DNA from: Firmicutes bacterium UBA3941
GTDB taxonomy: Bacteria > Bacillota > Clostridia > Caldicoprobacterales > UBA3941
DNA length: 11,563 nt
Assembly (NCBI GenBank): GCA_002385665.1
Contig: DGDX01000034.1
Span: 1-11,563, forward strand
Reading direction: 5' to 3'
The stretch's first letter is position 1; each line of letters starts with the position of its first letter. The notes under the pieces are model-generated. The model made no database searches. It was not told the DNA's origin and was given only the letters and a program-made list of their open reading frames with translations. Positions 1 through 6,839 of the stretch are shown piece by piece. A program made the translations under genes and the position numbers.

Positions 1-1479
1 TTAGAGGACGATGAACTGGTGGAATTGTATATGGAAGGGGACGATAGCCATACCATTGTCGGTAATATCTATAGGGGCAAGGTAGAAAACGTCCTTCCCG
101 GCATGCAGGCTGCCTTTGTAGATATAGGCCTTGAAAAGAATGCTTTTCTCTATGTAGGGGATATCAACATTGATAAGTCCGTCTTTGAGTTTCCCGGCAA
201 ACAGGTTCCTACAGTCAATGATGCCAGAGCATTATCCATACGGGATATCATAAGCACTGGTCAGGAATTAACCGTTCAAGTGTTAAAGGAACCCATAGGT
301 ACCAAGGGGGCCAGGGTGACCACTCAGATTACCTTACCTGGAAGGTATATGGTCCTAATGCCGACCGTTAATTACGTTGGGGTATCAAGAAGGATAGAGG
401 ATGAGACTGAAAGGGCCCGCCTGAAGGAAATCGCCGAGAGACTAAAGCCTAATGGGATGGGGATGATAGTCAGGACCGCGGCTCAGGGCAAGGACCAGGA
501 TGACTTTATTCAAGATATCGACTTTTTATGTCGGCTGTGGGCAAGGATCCAAAGTAAAGAGTGGCGGGGCAAAGTACCCAGGGTATTATATGAGGATGAA
601 GATATAATTTATAGGACTATAAGGGACTTTTATGCACCGGACATTGATAAGATCATCATAAACAATAGGAAAGAGTATGAGAAGACTTTGGAATTAGCTG
701 ATGTGCTATTCCCGGGATTAAGGCAAAGAGTAGAGCTTTTTGATGACTCCGTGCCCATATTTCAATATTTTGATATTGAATATAAAATAGAAAAGGCTAT
801 TCAAAAGAAAGTTTGGCTTAAAAATGGGGGATATCTAATTATCGACCCAACGGAGGCCTTGACTGTTATCGACGTTAATACAGGTAAGTTTGTAGGATCC
901 AGAAACTTGGAAGATACCGTACTCAAGACCAACCTTGAAGCGGCTCAGGAGATAGCCCATCAGATTAGGCTCCGAGATATCGGGGGTATAATCATTATCG
1001 ATTTTATTGATATGGGTAAAGAAGAGAACAAGAAAAAAGTTTTAGAAGTTTTGGAAAGCTCACTTAAAAAGGATCGTACCAAGACCAATGTCTTAGGGTT
1101 CACCGGACTTGGATTAGTGGAAATGACCAGAAAGAAGGTACGACGCAGGTTATCCTCGAAACTTCTCAAGCCTTGTCCCTATTGTCATGGCACGGGTAGA
1201 GTATACTCGGAAACCATGGTAGTTGCCAGGATAGAAAAAGAGTTGGAAAACGAGATAAAGGATTCTGGCATCTGGGGCGTAGTTGTGGAAGTACATCCAA
1301 GCGTTGCAAGAACATGGACTGAAGACGGCGGTAAGAATATCGATATTTTGGAAAAAACTTTGAATTGCAGAATCTATCTCAGAGAAAATAACAACCTCCA
1401 TATTGAGGAGAGTATTATCCATCGCCTGATCGATCAGAGCGAGGCTGAAAAGTACTTTCTTGAACACAAAGAATCGTAG
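1..1479 (+). CDS. rng: Ribonuclease E/G (RNase G type), 5' end missing
   Basis: Single-strand-specific endoribonuclease for rRNA maturation and mRNA turnover in the cytoplasm. The reading frame is open from base 1, and the residues before the GTG at 19 (LEDDEL) fit the family, so the true start lies upstream of the window and 19 is not the start. In order: an S1-like RNA-binding region near the N-terminus (GNIYRGKVENVLPGMQAAFVDIG), a DNase I-like catalytic core, then the zinc link. The metal-binding aspartates expected in this family are at 871-873 (VIDVNTG) and 1000-1002 (IIDFIDM). The zinc-link cysteines are at 1174 and 1183 (CPYCHGTGR). About 492 residues are present and perhaps 15 are missing. 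There is no long C-terminal degradosome scaffold as in E. coli RNase E, so this is the short E/G form. A terminator follows directly. Confidence 0.95.
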   Translation, partial: LEDDELVELYMEGDDSHTIVGNIYRGKVENVLPGMQAAFVDIGLEKNAFLYVGDINIDKSVFEFPGKQVPTVNDARALSIRDIISTGQELTVQVLKEPIGTKGARVTTQITLPGRYMVLMPTVNYVGVSRRIEDETERARLKEIAERLKPNGMGMIVRTAAQGKDQDDFIQDIDFLCRLWARIQSKEWRGKVPRVLYEDEDIIYRTIRDFYAPDIDKIIINNRKEYEKTLELADVLFPGLRQRVELFDDSVPIFQYFDIEYKIEKAIQKKVWLKNGGYLIIDPTEALTVIDVNTGKFVGSRNLEDTVLKTNLEAAQEIAHQIRLRDIGGIIIIDFIDMGKEENKKKVLEVLESSLKKDRTKTNVLGFTGLGLVEMTRKKVRRRLSSKLLKPCPYCHGTGRVYSETMVVARIEKELENEIKDSGIWGVVVEVHPSVARTWTEDGGKNIDILEKTLNCRIYLRENNNLHIEESIIHRLIDQSEAEKYFLEHKES

Positions 1480-1487
1480 ATTGCTAT

Positions 1488-1516
1488 GGAAGGGACCGCC
1501 CTTCCTTTATTTTTTA
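1488..1516 (+). terminator. Rho-independent terminator after the RNase G gene
   Basis: Perfect 7-bp stem GGAAGGG (1488-1494) and CCCTTCC (1499-1505) with a 4-nt ACCG loop, followed by a T-rich tract (1506-1515). It starts 8 nt after the stop codon and separates the RNase gene from the aminotransferase. Confidence 0.9.
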
Positions 1517-1528
1517 TGTGTGTGGTAC

Positions 1529-1562
1529 TTGTATGGGTATGGGTATACTGTTATAGTTATAC
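1529..1562 (+). promoter_or_regulatory. Candidate sigma-A promoter of alaA with an overlapping palindrome
   Basis: TTGTAT (1529-1534), a 17-bp spacer, then TATAGT (1552-1557). The -10 lies inside an imperfect palindrome at 1543-1562 (GTATACT ... AGTTATAC, one bulged base), which could be an operator. Spacing is ideal but the -35 is only moderate. The position, after a terminator and 42 nt before the start codon, supports the call. Confidence 0.45.
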
Positions 1563-1581
1563 AAAAACCAGGGATATTAAC

Positions 1582-1589
1582 AGGAAGGG
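1582..1589 (+). promoter_or_regulatory. Ribosome binding site that decides the TTG start of alaA
   Basis: AGGAAGGG sits 9 nt before TTG at 1599 but 15 nt before the in-frame ATG at 1605. The spacing favours TTG initiation. Confidence 0.7.
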
Positions 1590-1598
1590 CGAATTAAT

Positions 1599-2819
1599 TT
1601 GAAGATGATTAAGAAATCCAGTAAACTAGATAACGTTTGTTATGATATTAGGGGACCTGTATTGGATGAATCCAAAAGATTAGAAGAGGAAGGTTACAAC
1701 ATTATTAAGTTAAATATAGGAAACCCTGCACCCTTTGGCCTTAAAGCCCCGGATGAAATAATAGTGGATGTAATTATGAATTTGAGAAATGCTCAGGGGT
1801 ATAGTGATTCCAAGGGAATATTTTCTGCCAGAAAGGCTGTTATGCAGTATTGTCAGGAAAAAGGTATAGACAATGTAGAGATCGACGATATATATATCGG
1901 CAACGGGGTCAGTGAGCTTATAATGATTGCAATGCAGGGATTATTGGACAACGGAGACGAGATATTAATACCTGCACCCGACTATCCTTTGTGGACAGCA
2001 GCTGTTAACCTGGCTGGGGGAACCCCGGTACACTACATGTGCGACGAGGAATCAGATTGGTACCCTGACCTGGAAGACATTCGAAAGAAAGTTACCCCAA
2101 ACACCAAGGGTATAGTCATTATTAATCCCAACAATCCCACAGGAGCCGTTTATCCTGTTGAAATATTGGAAGGAATTATTGATATAGCCAGAGAACACGA
2201 TCTTATCGTGTTTTCGGATGAGATTTACGATAAGATATTGTACGATGGTATTACCCATACGTCAACTGCCGCTCTGGCTGATGATATACTTTTTATTACC
2301 ATGAACGGACTGTCTAAATCCCACAGGATCGCCGGTTTCCGTGCCGGATGGATGGTAATAAGCGGAGACAAGTCTGGAGCTAAAGATTATATAGAGGGAC
2401 TTAACATGCTTGCATCAATGAGACTTTGTAGCAATGTGCCCGCCCAATACACTATCCAAACTGCTCTTGGAGGGTATCAGAGCATAAAGGATTTAGTCAT
2501 GCCCGGGGGTCGGTTAAAAGAGCAAAGGGATTATGCATGGGAGCGGGTAAATAGTATACCAGGGATTTCCTGTGTTAAACCTAAAGGAGCCTTTTACTTA
2601 TTTCCAAAAGTAGATGTGAAGCGATTTTCTATAGTAAACGATGAGAAATTCATACTGGACTTTCTATTGCAAGAAAAGGTCCTGTTGGTCCAGGGAACTG
2701 GATTTAACTGGCCGGAGCATGATCATTTTAGGATAGTGTTTTTACCTAACCTAACGGATCTTAAGATAGCCTTGGATCGTTTTGAATACTTTCTGTCAGG
2801 CTACAAGCAGAAACTATAG
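1599..2819 (+). CDS. alaA: Glutamate-pyruvate aminotransferase, AlaA type
   Basis: PLP-dependent class I/II aminotransferase that makes alanine from pyruvate and glutamate in the cytoplasm. Its 406 residues resemble E. coli AlaA (YfbQ, about 405) from end to end, as far as I recall that sequence. Shared blocks include DNVCYDIRGPV near the N-terminus, KLNIGNPAPFG (37-47), NPNNPTGAVY (176-185), SDEIYDKILYD (206-216), NGLSK (236-240) with the Schiff-base lysine K240, the LASMRLCSNVPAQ block (271-283) and R378 (HFRIV), which is expected to bind the substrate carboxylate. The TTG start at 1599 is preferred over ATG 1605 because of the ribosome binding site spacing. The gene stands alone between two terminators. 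Pyruvate is also the substrate of the PDH operon downstream, so the two units compete for or balance the same metabolite. Substrate specificity is inferred from similarity. Confidence 0.93.
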   Translation: MKMIKKSSKLDNVCYDIRGPVLDESKRLEEEGYNIIKLNIGNPAPFGLKAPDEIIVDVIMNLRNAQGYSDSKGIFSARKAVMQYCQEKGIDNVEIDDIYIGNGVSELIMIAMQGLLDNGDEILIPAPDYPLWTAAVNLAGGTPVHYMCDEESDWYPDLEDIRKKVTPNTKGIVIINPNNPTGAVYPVEILEGIIDIAREHDLIVFSDEIYDKILYDGITHTSTAALADDILFITMNGLSKSHRIAGFRAGWMVISGDKSGAKDYIEGLNMLASMRLCSNVPAQYTIQTALGGYQSIKDLVMPGGRLKEQRDYAWERVNSIPGISCVKPKGAFYLFPKVDVKRFSIVNDEKFILDFLLQEKVLLVQGTGFNWPEHDHFRIVFLPNLTDLKIALDRFEYFLSGYKQKL

Positions 2820-2850
2820 CGATTATTAACTAAATATTTACTATATAGAG

Positions 2851-2877
2851 CAAGCCCTGAGATGGGCTTGTTTTTTT
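2851..2877 (+). terminator. Rho-independent terminator after alaA
   Basis: Perfect 7-bp stem CAAGCCC (2851-2857) and GGGCTTG (2864-2870), loop TGAGAT, then seven T residues (2871-2877). It ends the alaA transcript 31 nt after the stop codon. Confidence 0.95.
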
Positions 2878-3095
2878 GTCCATATATATTTCTATGGTTC
2901 CCTATCATACCCAAGTTCAAATCAATTTCTTAGTGAATTTGTGTTATTGCGGTATCATTGAGGTTTGACAACTATAGATGCGGTGTATAAGGGTATCAAA
3001 GGTTGTTAATTAAATTAACCCTGTTAGGTATGGATACCCAACCCTAGAGTTAGCTGCAAATTACCTGTAGGGTGTTATACTAGGAGGTTATTAGT
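2878..3095 (+). promoter_or_regulatory. Control region of the PPOX-PDH operon
   Basis: No gene lies in this stretch. The best promoter candidate is TTGACA (2965-2970, full consensus -35) with TATAAG (2986-2991), but the 15-bp spacer is short. Just downstream is the palindrome GTTAATTAAATTAAC (3005-3019). Further elements are GGGTATC (2991-2997) facing GATACCC (3033-3039), ACCCTA (3041-3046) facing TAGGGT (3068-3073), and a direct repeat AACCCT at 3017 and 3040. The region could hold operator sites or fold as a leader RNA. No sigma-54 -24/-12 element, as would be expected for an AcoR-controlled operon, was found. Confidence 0.5.
3082..3087 (+). promoter_or_regulatory. Ribosome binding site that decides the TTG start of the PPOX-like gene
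   Basis: AGGAGG lies 8 nt before TTG at 3096. No ATG or GTG in frame lies at a suitable distance. Confidence 0.8.
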
Positions 3096-3548
3096 TTGCA
3101 AATATATGAGTTTTTTAATAAATTGGAGGCTATTATAGCCGATGTCGGAACTGCAATATTAGCCAATATTGATGAGGATGGCGTACCGAGAATGCGCTGG
3201 ATGACACCCGCCACCTTAAAGGGTCGGCCGGGGTGTATCTATTGTGTAGGAGCTAAGAATTCAAGAAAGATGATGGGGTTGAGGTTAAATCCCAAAGTAG
3301 AATGGATGATACAGAGCAAGAACCTGGACTGTATTATTAATATAAAAGGAACCGTTAATATACTGGATAATCCTTCCATTAGGACGGAGATTCTACACGC
3401 TATAGGACCGCAGTTGGAGATATTTTGGAAGACAAACCTTGAGGATACGGAATTTTTGGTAATAGAAACTGTGATGGATGAAGCTATTCTTTATGAACCT
3501 ATGCTATGTAAGTCCAAGAAGGTTTCTTTTAGGGAGGGAGACGAATGA
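3096..3548 (+). CDS. PPOX-family FMN-binding split-barrel protein, first gene of the PDH operon
   Basis: A 150-residue protein of the pyridoxamine 5'-phosphate oxidase-like split-barrel type (general-stress-protein-26-like). The visible pattern is a helix, then a first strand pair TAILANIDEDGVPRMRWMTP (residues 19-38), then ATLKGRPGCIYCVGAKNSRKMMGLRLNPKVEWMIQ, the usual order of barrel strand, SRK-containing phosphate-contacting turn and next strand. Such proteins bind FMN, F420 or heme and form dimers. The true ligand cannot be read here. It is not a full PNPOx, being too short and lacking the C-terminal PNPOx dimerisation region. Translation starts at TTG. The stop overlaps the start of E1 alpha (ATGA, 3545-3548), so the two are translationally coupled. 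The function within a PDH operon is unknown; flavin handling, redox sensing or repair are guesses only. Confidence 0.75.
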   Translation: MQIYEFFNKLEAIIADVGTAILANIDEDGVPRMRWMTPATLKGRPGCIYCVGAKNSRKMMGLRLNPKVEWMIQSKNLDCIINIKGTVNILDNPSIRTEILHAIGPQLEIFWKTNLEDTEFLVIETVMDEAILYEPMLCKSKKVSFREGDE

Positions 3549-4528
3549 GTAGGGTTTTTACAATTGAGAAATATAGCCGCGAATTTTTGATAGATCTACT
3601 AAAGAAAATGATTTTGATACGTAGATTCGAAGAAAAGGCTGGACAGATGTACGGCCTTCAGAAAATTGGTGGGTTCTGTCACCTCTATATAGGGCAGGAG
3701 GCAGTGGCTGTAGGCTCCATAGCTGCCTTGGATTTAAGCGAGGATTATGTGTTAACCACCTATAGAGACCATGGACATGCCCTGGCTTGTGGTATGGATC
3801 CCAAGGTGTTAATGGCCGAACTCTATGGCAAGATAACGGGCTGTTCCAAAGGAAAAGGAGGGTCAATGCATCTTTTTGATGTTGAGAATCATATGTATGG
3901 GGGACATGGAATCGTTGGATCCCATATACCTCTGGCAACCGGTGTAGCCTTGAAGCTCAAATATAAGGGAGAGGCTGGAGTCGTTGCCTGCTATTTTGGA
4001 GACGGAGCTATTCATCAAGGCAGCTTCCACGAAAGTCTTAACATGGCCAAGATTTGGGATCTACCCATTGTCTATATATGCGAAAACAATCAATACGGTA
4101 TGGGTACCAACTATGAGAGGATCTCTTCAGTTCGCGATTTTTATAAGATGGGGAGATCTTATGGGATCCCTGGGAAACAGGTGGATGGCATGAATGTGTT
4201 GGAAGTCTATGAAGAGATGTTACAGGCTGTTAGAATTGCCCGTGAATCAGGATTGTCAAGTTTTTTAGAGATCAAAACTTACAGGTACAGGGGCCATTCC
4301 ATGAGCGATCCGGCGAAGTATAGGACCAGGGAAGAGCTGGATGAATACAGGCAGCAGGATCCTATCTTGCTTTTCAAGGATGCTTTGATTGAATATGGAA
4401 TAATAAGCGAAGATGATTACAAGGCAATGGATAATGAGTGCAAGGTAATATCAAATAATGCAGCTGAATTTGCTGAAATGAGCGAAGAACCAGGGCTGGA
4501 AACCCTCTATGAGGATGTTTTAGCCTAA
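3545..4528 (+). CDS. pdhA: Pyruvate dehydrogenase E1 component, alpha subunit
   Basis: Thiamine-diphosphate-dependent E1 alpha, which decarboxylates pyruvate with E1 beta and passes the acetyl group to lipoyl-E2. Its 327 residues match the compact alphaproteobacterial form. Motifs: IRRFEEKAGQMYG (25-37), GGFCHLYIGQEAVAVG (42-57), YRDHGHALACGMDP (73-86), SKGKGGSMHLF (101-111), the ThDP/Mg site GDG (152-154) through ENN (180-182), and the active-site loop YRYRGHSMSDPAKYR (246-260) with conserved His251. The GFCHLY and RGHSMSDP blocks are characteristic of alphaproteobacterial and mitochondrial PDH rather than of acetoin dehydrogenase AcoA, which is the main alternative. The start ATG overlaps the upstream stop. 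The E1 beta gene follows after 35 nt. Confidence 0.92.
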   Translation: MSRVFTIEKYSREFLIDLLKKMILIRRFEEKAGQMYGLQKIGGFCHLYIGQEAVAVGSIAALDLSEDYVLTTYRDHGHALACGMDPKVLMAELYGKITGCSKGKGGSMHLFDVENHMYGGHGIVGSHIPLATGVALKLKYKGEAGVVACYFGDGAIHQGSFHESLNMAKIWDLPIVYICENNQYGMGTNYERISSVRDFYKMGRSYGIPGKQVDGMNVLEVYEEMLQAVRIARESGLSSFLEIKTYRYRGHSMSDPAKYRTREELDEYRQQDPILLFKDALIEYGIISEDDYKAMDNECKVISNNAAEFAEMSEEPGLETLYEDVLA

Positions 4529-4550
4529 ACAATATGGAAATCGATGATAG

Positions 4551-4556
4551 AGGAGG
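4551..4556 (+). promoter_or_regulatory. Ribosome binding site that decides the E1 beta start
   Basis: AGGAGG is followed by three in-frame ATGs at 4558, 4561 and 4564, with spacings of 1, 4 and 7 nt. Only 4564 (perhaps 4561) is well placed. The in-frame ATG at 4534 lies upstream of the site and is not the start. Confidence 0.8.
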
Positions 4557-4563
4557 TATGATG

Positions 4564-5544
4564 ATGCCTATCATTACCTATCGTGATGCTTTACGAGAAG
4601 CCATGGATGAAGAAATGGCCAGGGATGAGAATGTTATTCTACTAGGAGAAGAAGTAGCTGAATATAATGGGGCATACAAGGTGAGTCAAGGATTATGGGA
4701 TAAATATGGATCTGGGAGGGTAATAGACACGCCTATAACCGAGGAAGGATTTACGGGAGTCGGTATAGGGGCTGCAATGGCAGGGCTCAGACCTATAGTA
4801 GAATGGATGACCGTTAATTTCTCTATAATGGCCTTGGATCAGGTTATCAATAATGCGGCTAAGATGAGATATATGTCAGGAGGGCAATTCAATGTACCTA
4901 TAGTATTCAGAGGACCTAACGGACCTGCAGAATATTTGGCAGCCCAACATTCTCAGGCTCTTCAAACCCTTTTTGTCCACATACCCGGGCTGAAGGTAGT
5001 TGCTCCTGCCACCCCCTATGATGCCAAGGGCTTATTAAAATCTGCCATAAGGGATGACAACCCCGTGATTTTTTTAGAAGGAGAACTAATGTATCAATGG
5101 AAAGGGGAAGTCCCCGATGGGGAATACCTGATACCTATAGGAAAGGCGGATATAAAGCGGGAAGGTGAGGATGTAACCATAGTGACCTATTCCAAACCAC
5201 TAAGGGTTGTTGAAGAAGCAGCAGCTGAGCTGGCAAAACGAGGTATCGAAGCTGAAATAGTAGATTTAAGATCCTTAAGGCCACTAGACGAAGAGACTAT
5301 CTATCGTTCTGTTAAAAAGACCAATAGATGCGTTGTTGTGGATGAGTCTTGGCCTATGGTCAGTGTAGCTTCCCATGTAGGCTGGATGGTATCCAGGAAC
5401 TGTTTTGACGATTTAGATGCGCCAGTGGAGCTGGTAACCAGTGAGGATGTACCAATGCCCTATAACCATAGATTGGAATTAGCTGTCCAGCCTTCTGTAG
5501 AGAAGGTAATTAAAGCAGTACAAAAGGTTATGTATTTGGTATGA
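4564..5544 (+). CDS. pdhB: Pyruvate dehydrogenase E1 component, beta subunit
   Basis: Second half of the E1 heterotetramer, and the part that docks on E2. From ATG 4564 it has 326 residues, the usual PdhB length, and begins MPIITYRDALREAMDEEM as the family does. Motifs: LLGEEVAEYNGAYKVSQGL (26-44), with the Glu that activates ThDP expected in this family at VIDTPITEEGF (53-63), WMTVNFSIMALDQVINNAAK (81-100), RGPNGPAEYLAAQHSQ (116-131) with conserved His129, PGLKVVAPATPYDAKGLL (141-158) and DVPMPYNHRLE near the C-terminus. It resembles mitochondrial E1 beta closely. The N-terminal lipoyl domain carried by some alphaproteobacterial E1 beta subunits is absent. The gap to E2 is 19 nt. Confidence 0.93.
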   Translation: MPIITYRDALREAMDEEMARDENVILLGEEVAEYNGAYKVSQGLWDKYGSGRVIDTPITEEGFTGVGIGAAMAGLRPIVEWMTVNFSIMALDQVINNAAKMRYMSGGQFNVPIVFRGPNGPAEYLAAQHSQALQTLFVHIPGLKVVAPATPYDAKGLLKSAIRDDNPVIFLEGELMYQWKGEVPDGEYLIPIGKADIKREGEDVTIVTYSKPLRVVEEAAAELAKRGIEAEIVDLRSLRPLDEETIYRSVKKTNRCVVVDESWPMVSVASHVGWMVSRNCFDDLDAPVELVTSEDVPMPYNHRLELAVQPSVEKVIKAVQKVMYLV

Positions 5545-5563
5545 TAATAATAGGAGGGATGTT

Positions 5564-6802
5564 ATGGCTGAGAAGATATTGATGATTGCCCTGTCCCCTA
5601 CGATGAAGACAGGTCTCATTTCAAAGTGGGAAAAGAAAGAGGGGGAAAAGGTAGAATCTGGAGATCTATTATGTCAGGTTGAGACAGATAAAGCTACAAT
5701 GGATTATGAATCGATACAGGAAGGCACCCTGCTTAAGATATTGGTTCATGAGGGAGAACAAGCAAGGATTGGTTCCCCTATAGCCATCATAGGGGAGGGA
5801 GGAGAAGATATATCAGATTTGTTATCAGATATCGAGACGGATATGGAAGGGATAACCGATGACGGGAAAATAGGACCTGAAGAGGATACAACCAGCTCCA
5901 TATCCATTACAGAAACTGGAGAAGAATCAAGTGGGGACAGGGTGATTGCATCACCACTGGCTCGTAGGATGGCTCAGCAACAGGGAATTGATCTAAGTCT
6001 TATTAAAGGCAGCGGACCCAGGGGAAGAATCATTAAGAGGGATATACTGGAAGCTGTTGCTAGACTAGAAAAGTCTAACCTTGGTATGCCGAAAACTACT
6101 TCTCAAATTTTACCCACTTCTTCAGATGAGGTTATACAGGTATCCACCAAACGTAGAATTATTGCAGAGAGGCTGGCAGAATCCAAATACTCTGCACCCC
6201 ATTATTATTTAAGATTAAAGGTATTAAGTGATAATTTTATGGAAGCTAGAAAGCTTCTTAATATTACCCTCAATAAGAAAGTATCAGTCAACGCCTTTAT
6301 TGTCAAATTTGTCGCCGAAGCTATAAAAAGGCATCCGATTATGAATTCCACATGGCAGGGAGAGACAATTCTAAGGCATGCCAGCATAGATATCGGGTTG
6401 GCGGTTGCACAGAATGATGGCCTAATCACTCCGGTAGTAAGAGATTGCGGGAATAAGGGTATTATAGAGATAGACAGGGAATTGAAGGAGCTCATCGATA
6501 AAGCCTTGAATAACCAGCTTACCCCGTCGGAATATTCCGGGGCTACCTTTACCATCAGCAACTTGGGGAGTTATGGAATTGAAGAGTTTACTGCCATAAT
6601 CAATCCTCCCGGATCGGCAATATTGGCCATTGGAAAGATGGGAAAAGAGCCAACAATAGTAGACGGAGATAAGATAGAGATAAGGACCCTGATGACTTTG
6701 ACTTTATCCTGCGACCACCGGGTTATTGACGGTGCTGTTGGGGCCGCTTTCCTAAAGGATTTGAAGGATATAATGGAAAATCCTATAAGAGTGTTATACT
6801 AA
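5564..6802 (+). CDS. pdhC: Dihydrolipoamide acetyltransferase (PDH E2)
   Basis: Core subunit of the complex, which transfers the acetyl group from lipoyl-lysine to CoA. Its 412 residues contain one lipoyl domain (about 1-80, lipoylated lysine K43 in VETDKATMD), an acidic linker (81-125), a peripheral-subunit-binding domain (about 126-162, IASPLARRMAQQQGIDL through GPRGRIIKRDI), a second linker and the 2-oxoacid acyltransferase domain (about 190-412). The catalytic motif DHRVIDGAVG (384-393) supplies His385 and Asp389. The linker is Asp/Glu/Ser/Thr-rich rather than Ala/Pro-rich. The ribosome binding site AGGAGGG at 5552-5558 lies 5 nt before the ATG. No lipoate ligase or lipoyl synthase gene is in the operon, so K43 must be modified by enzymes encoded elsewhere. 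Confidence 0.93.
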   Translation: MAEKILMIALSPTMKTGLISKWEKKEGEKVESGDLLCQVETDKATMDYESIQEGTLLKILVHEGEQARIGSPIAIIGEGGEDISDLLSDIETDMEGITDDGKIGPEEDTTSSISITETGEESSGDRVIASPLARRMAQQQGIDLSLIKGSGPRGRIIKRDILEAVARLEKSNLGMPKTTSQILPTSSDEVIQVSTKRRIIAERLAESKYSAPHYYLRLKVLSDNFMEARKLLNITLNKKVSVNAFIVKFVAEAIKRHPIMNSTWQGETILRHASIDIGLAVAQNDGLITPVVRDCGNKGIIEIDRELKELIDKALNNQLTPSEYSGATFTISNLGSYGIEEFTAIINPPGSAILAIGKMGKEPTIVDGDKIEIRTLMTLTLSCDHRVIDGAVGAAFLKDLKDIMENPIRVLY

Positions 6803-6839
6803 TACAGAACTTGATAAAACCTAAAGGAGGTAAGGGGAA

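Noticed and set aside
960..1467. Minus-strand open frames within the RNase gene, and similar ones within the aminotransferase, PDH and dinB genes
   Set aside because: They lie opposite strongly conserved coding sequence, lack ribosome binding sites and resemble no protein family.
2878..3095. Sigma-54 promoter or T-box leader upstream of the operon
   Set aside because: No GG-N10-GC element in a TGGCAC/TTGCA context and no AGGGTGGNACCGCG-type T-box sequence was found.
4534..4563. Longer E1 beta start at ATG 4534
   Set aside because: The AGGAGG site lies inside this extension, and the family N-terminus begins at the MPIITYRDAL sequence from 4564.
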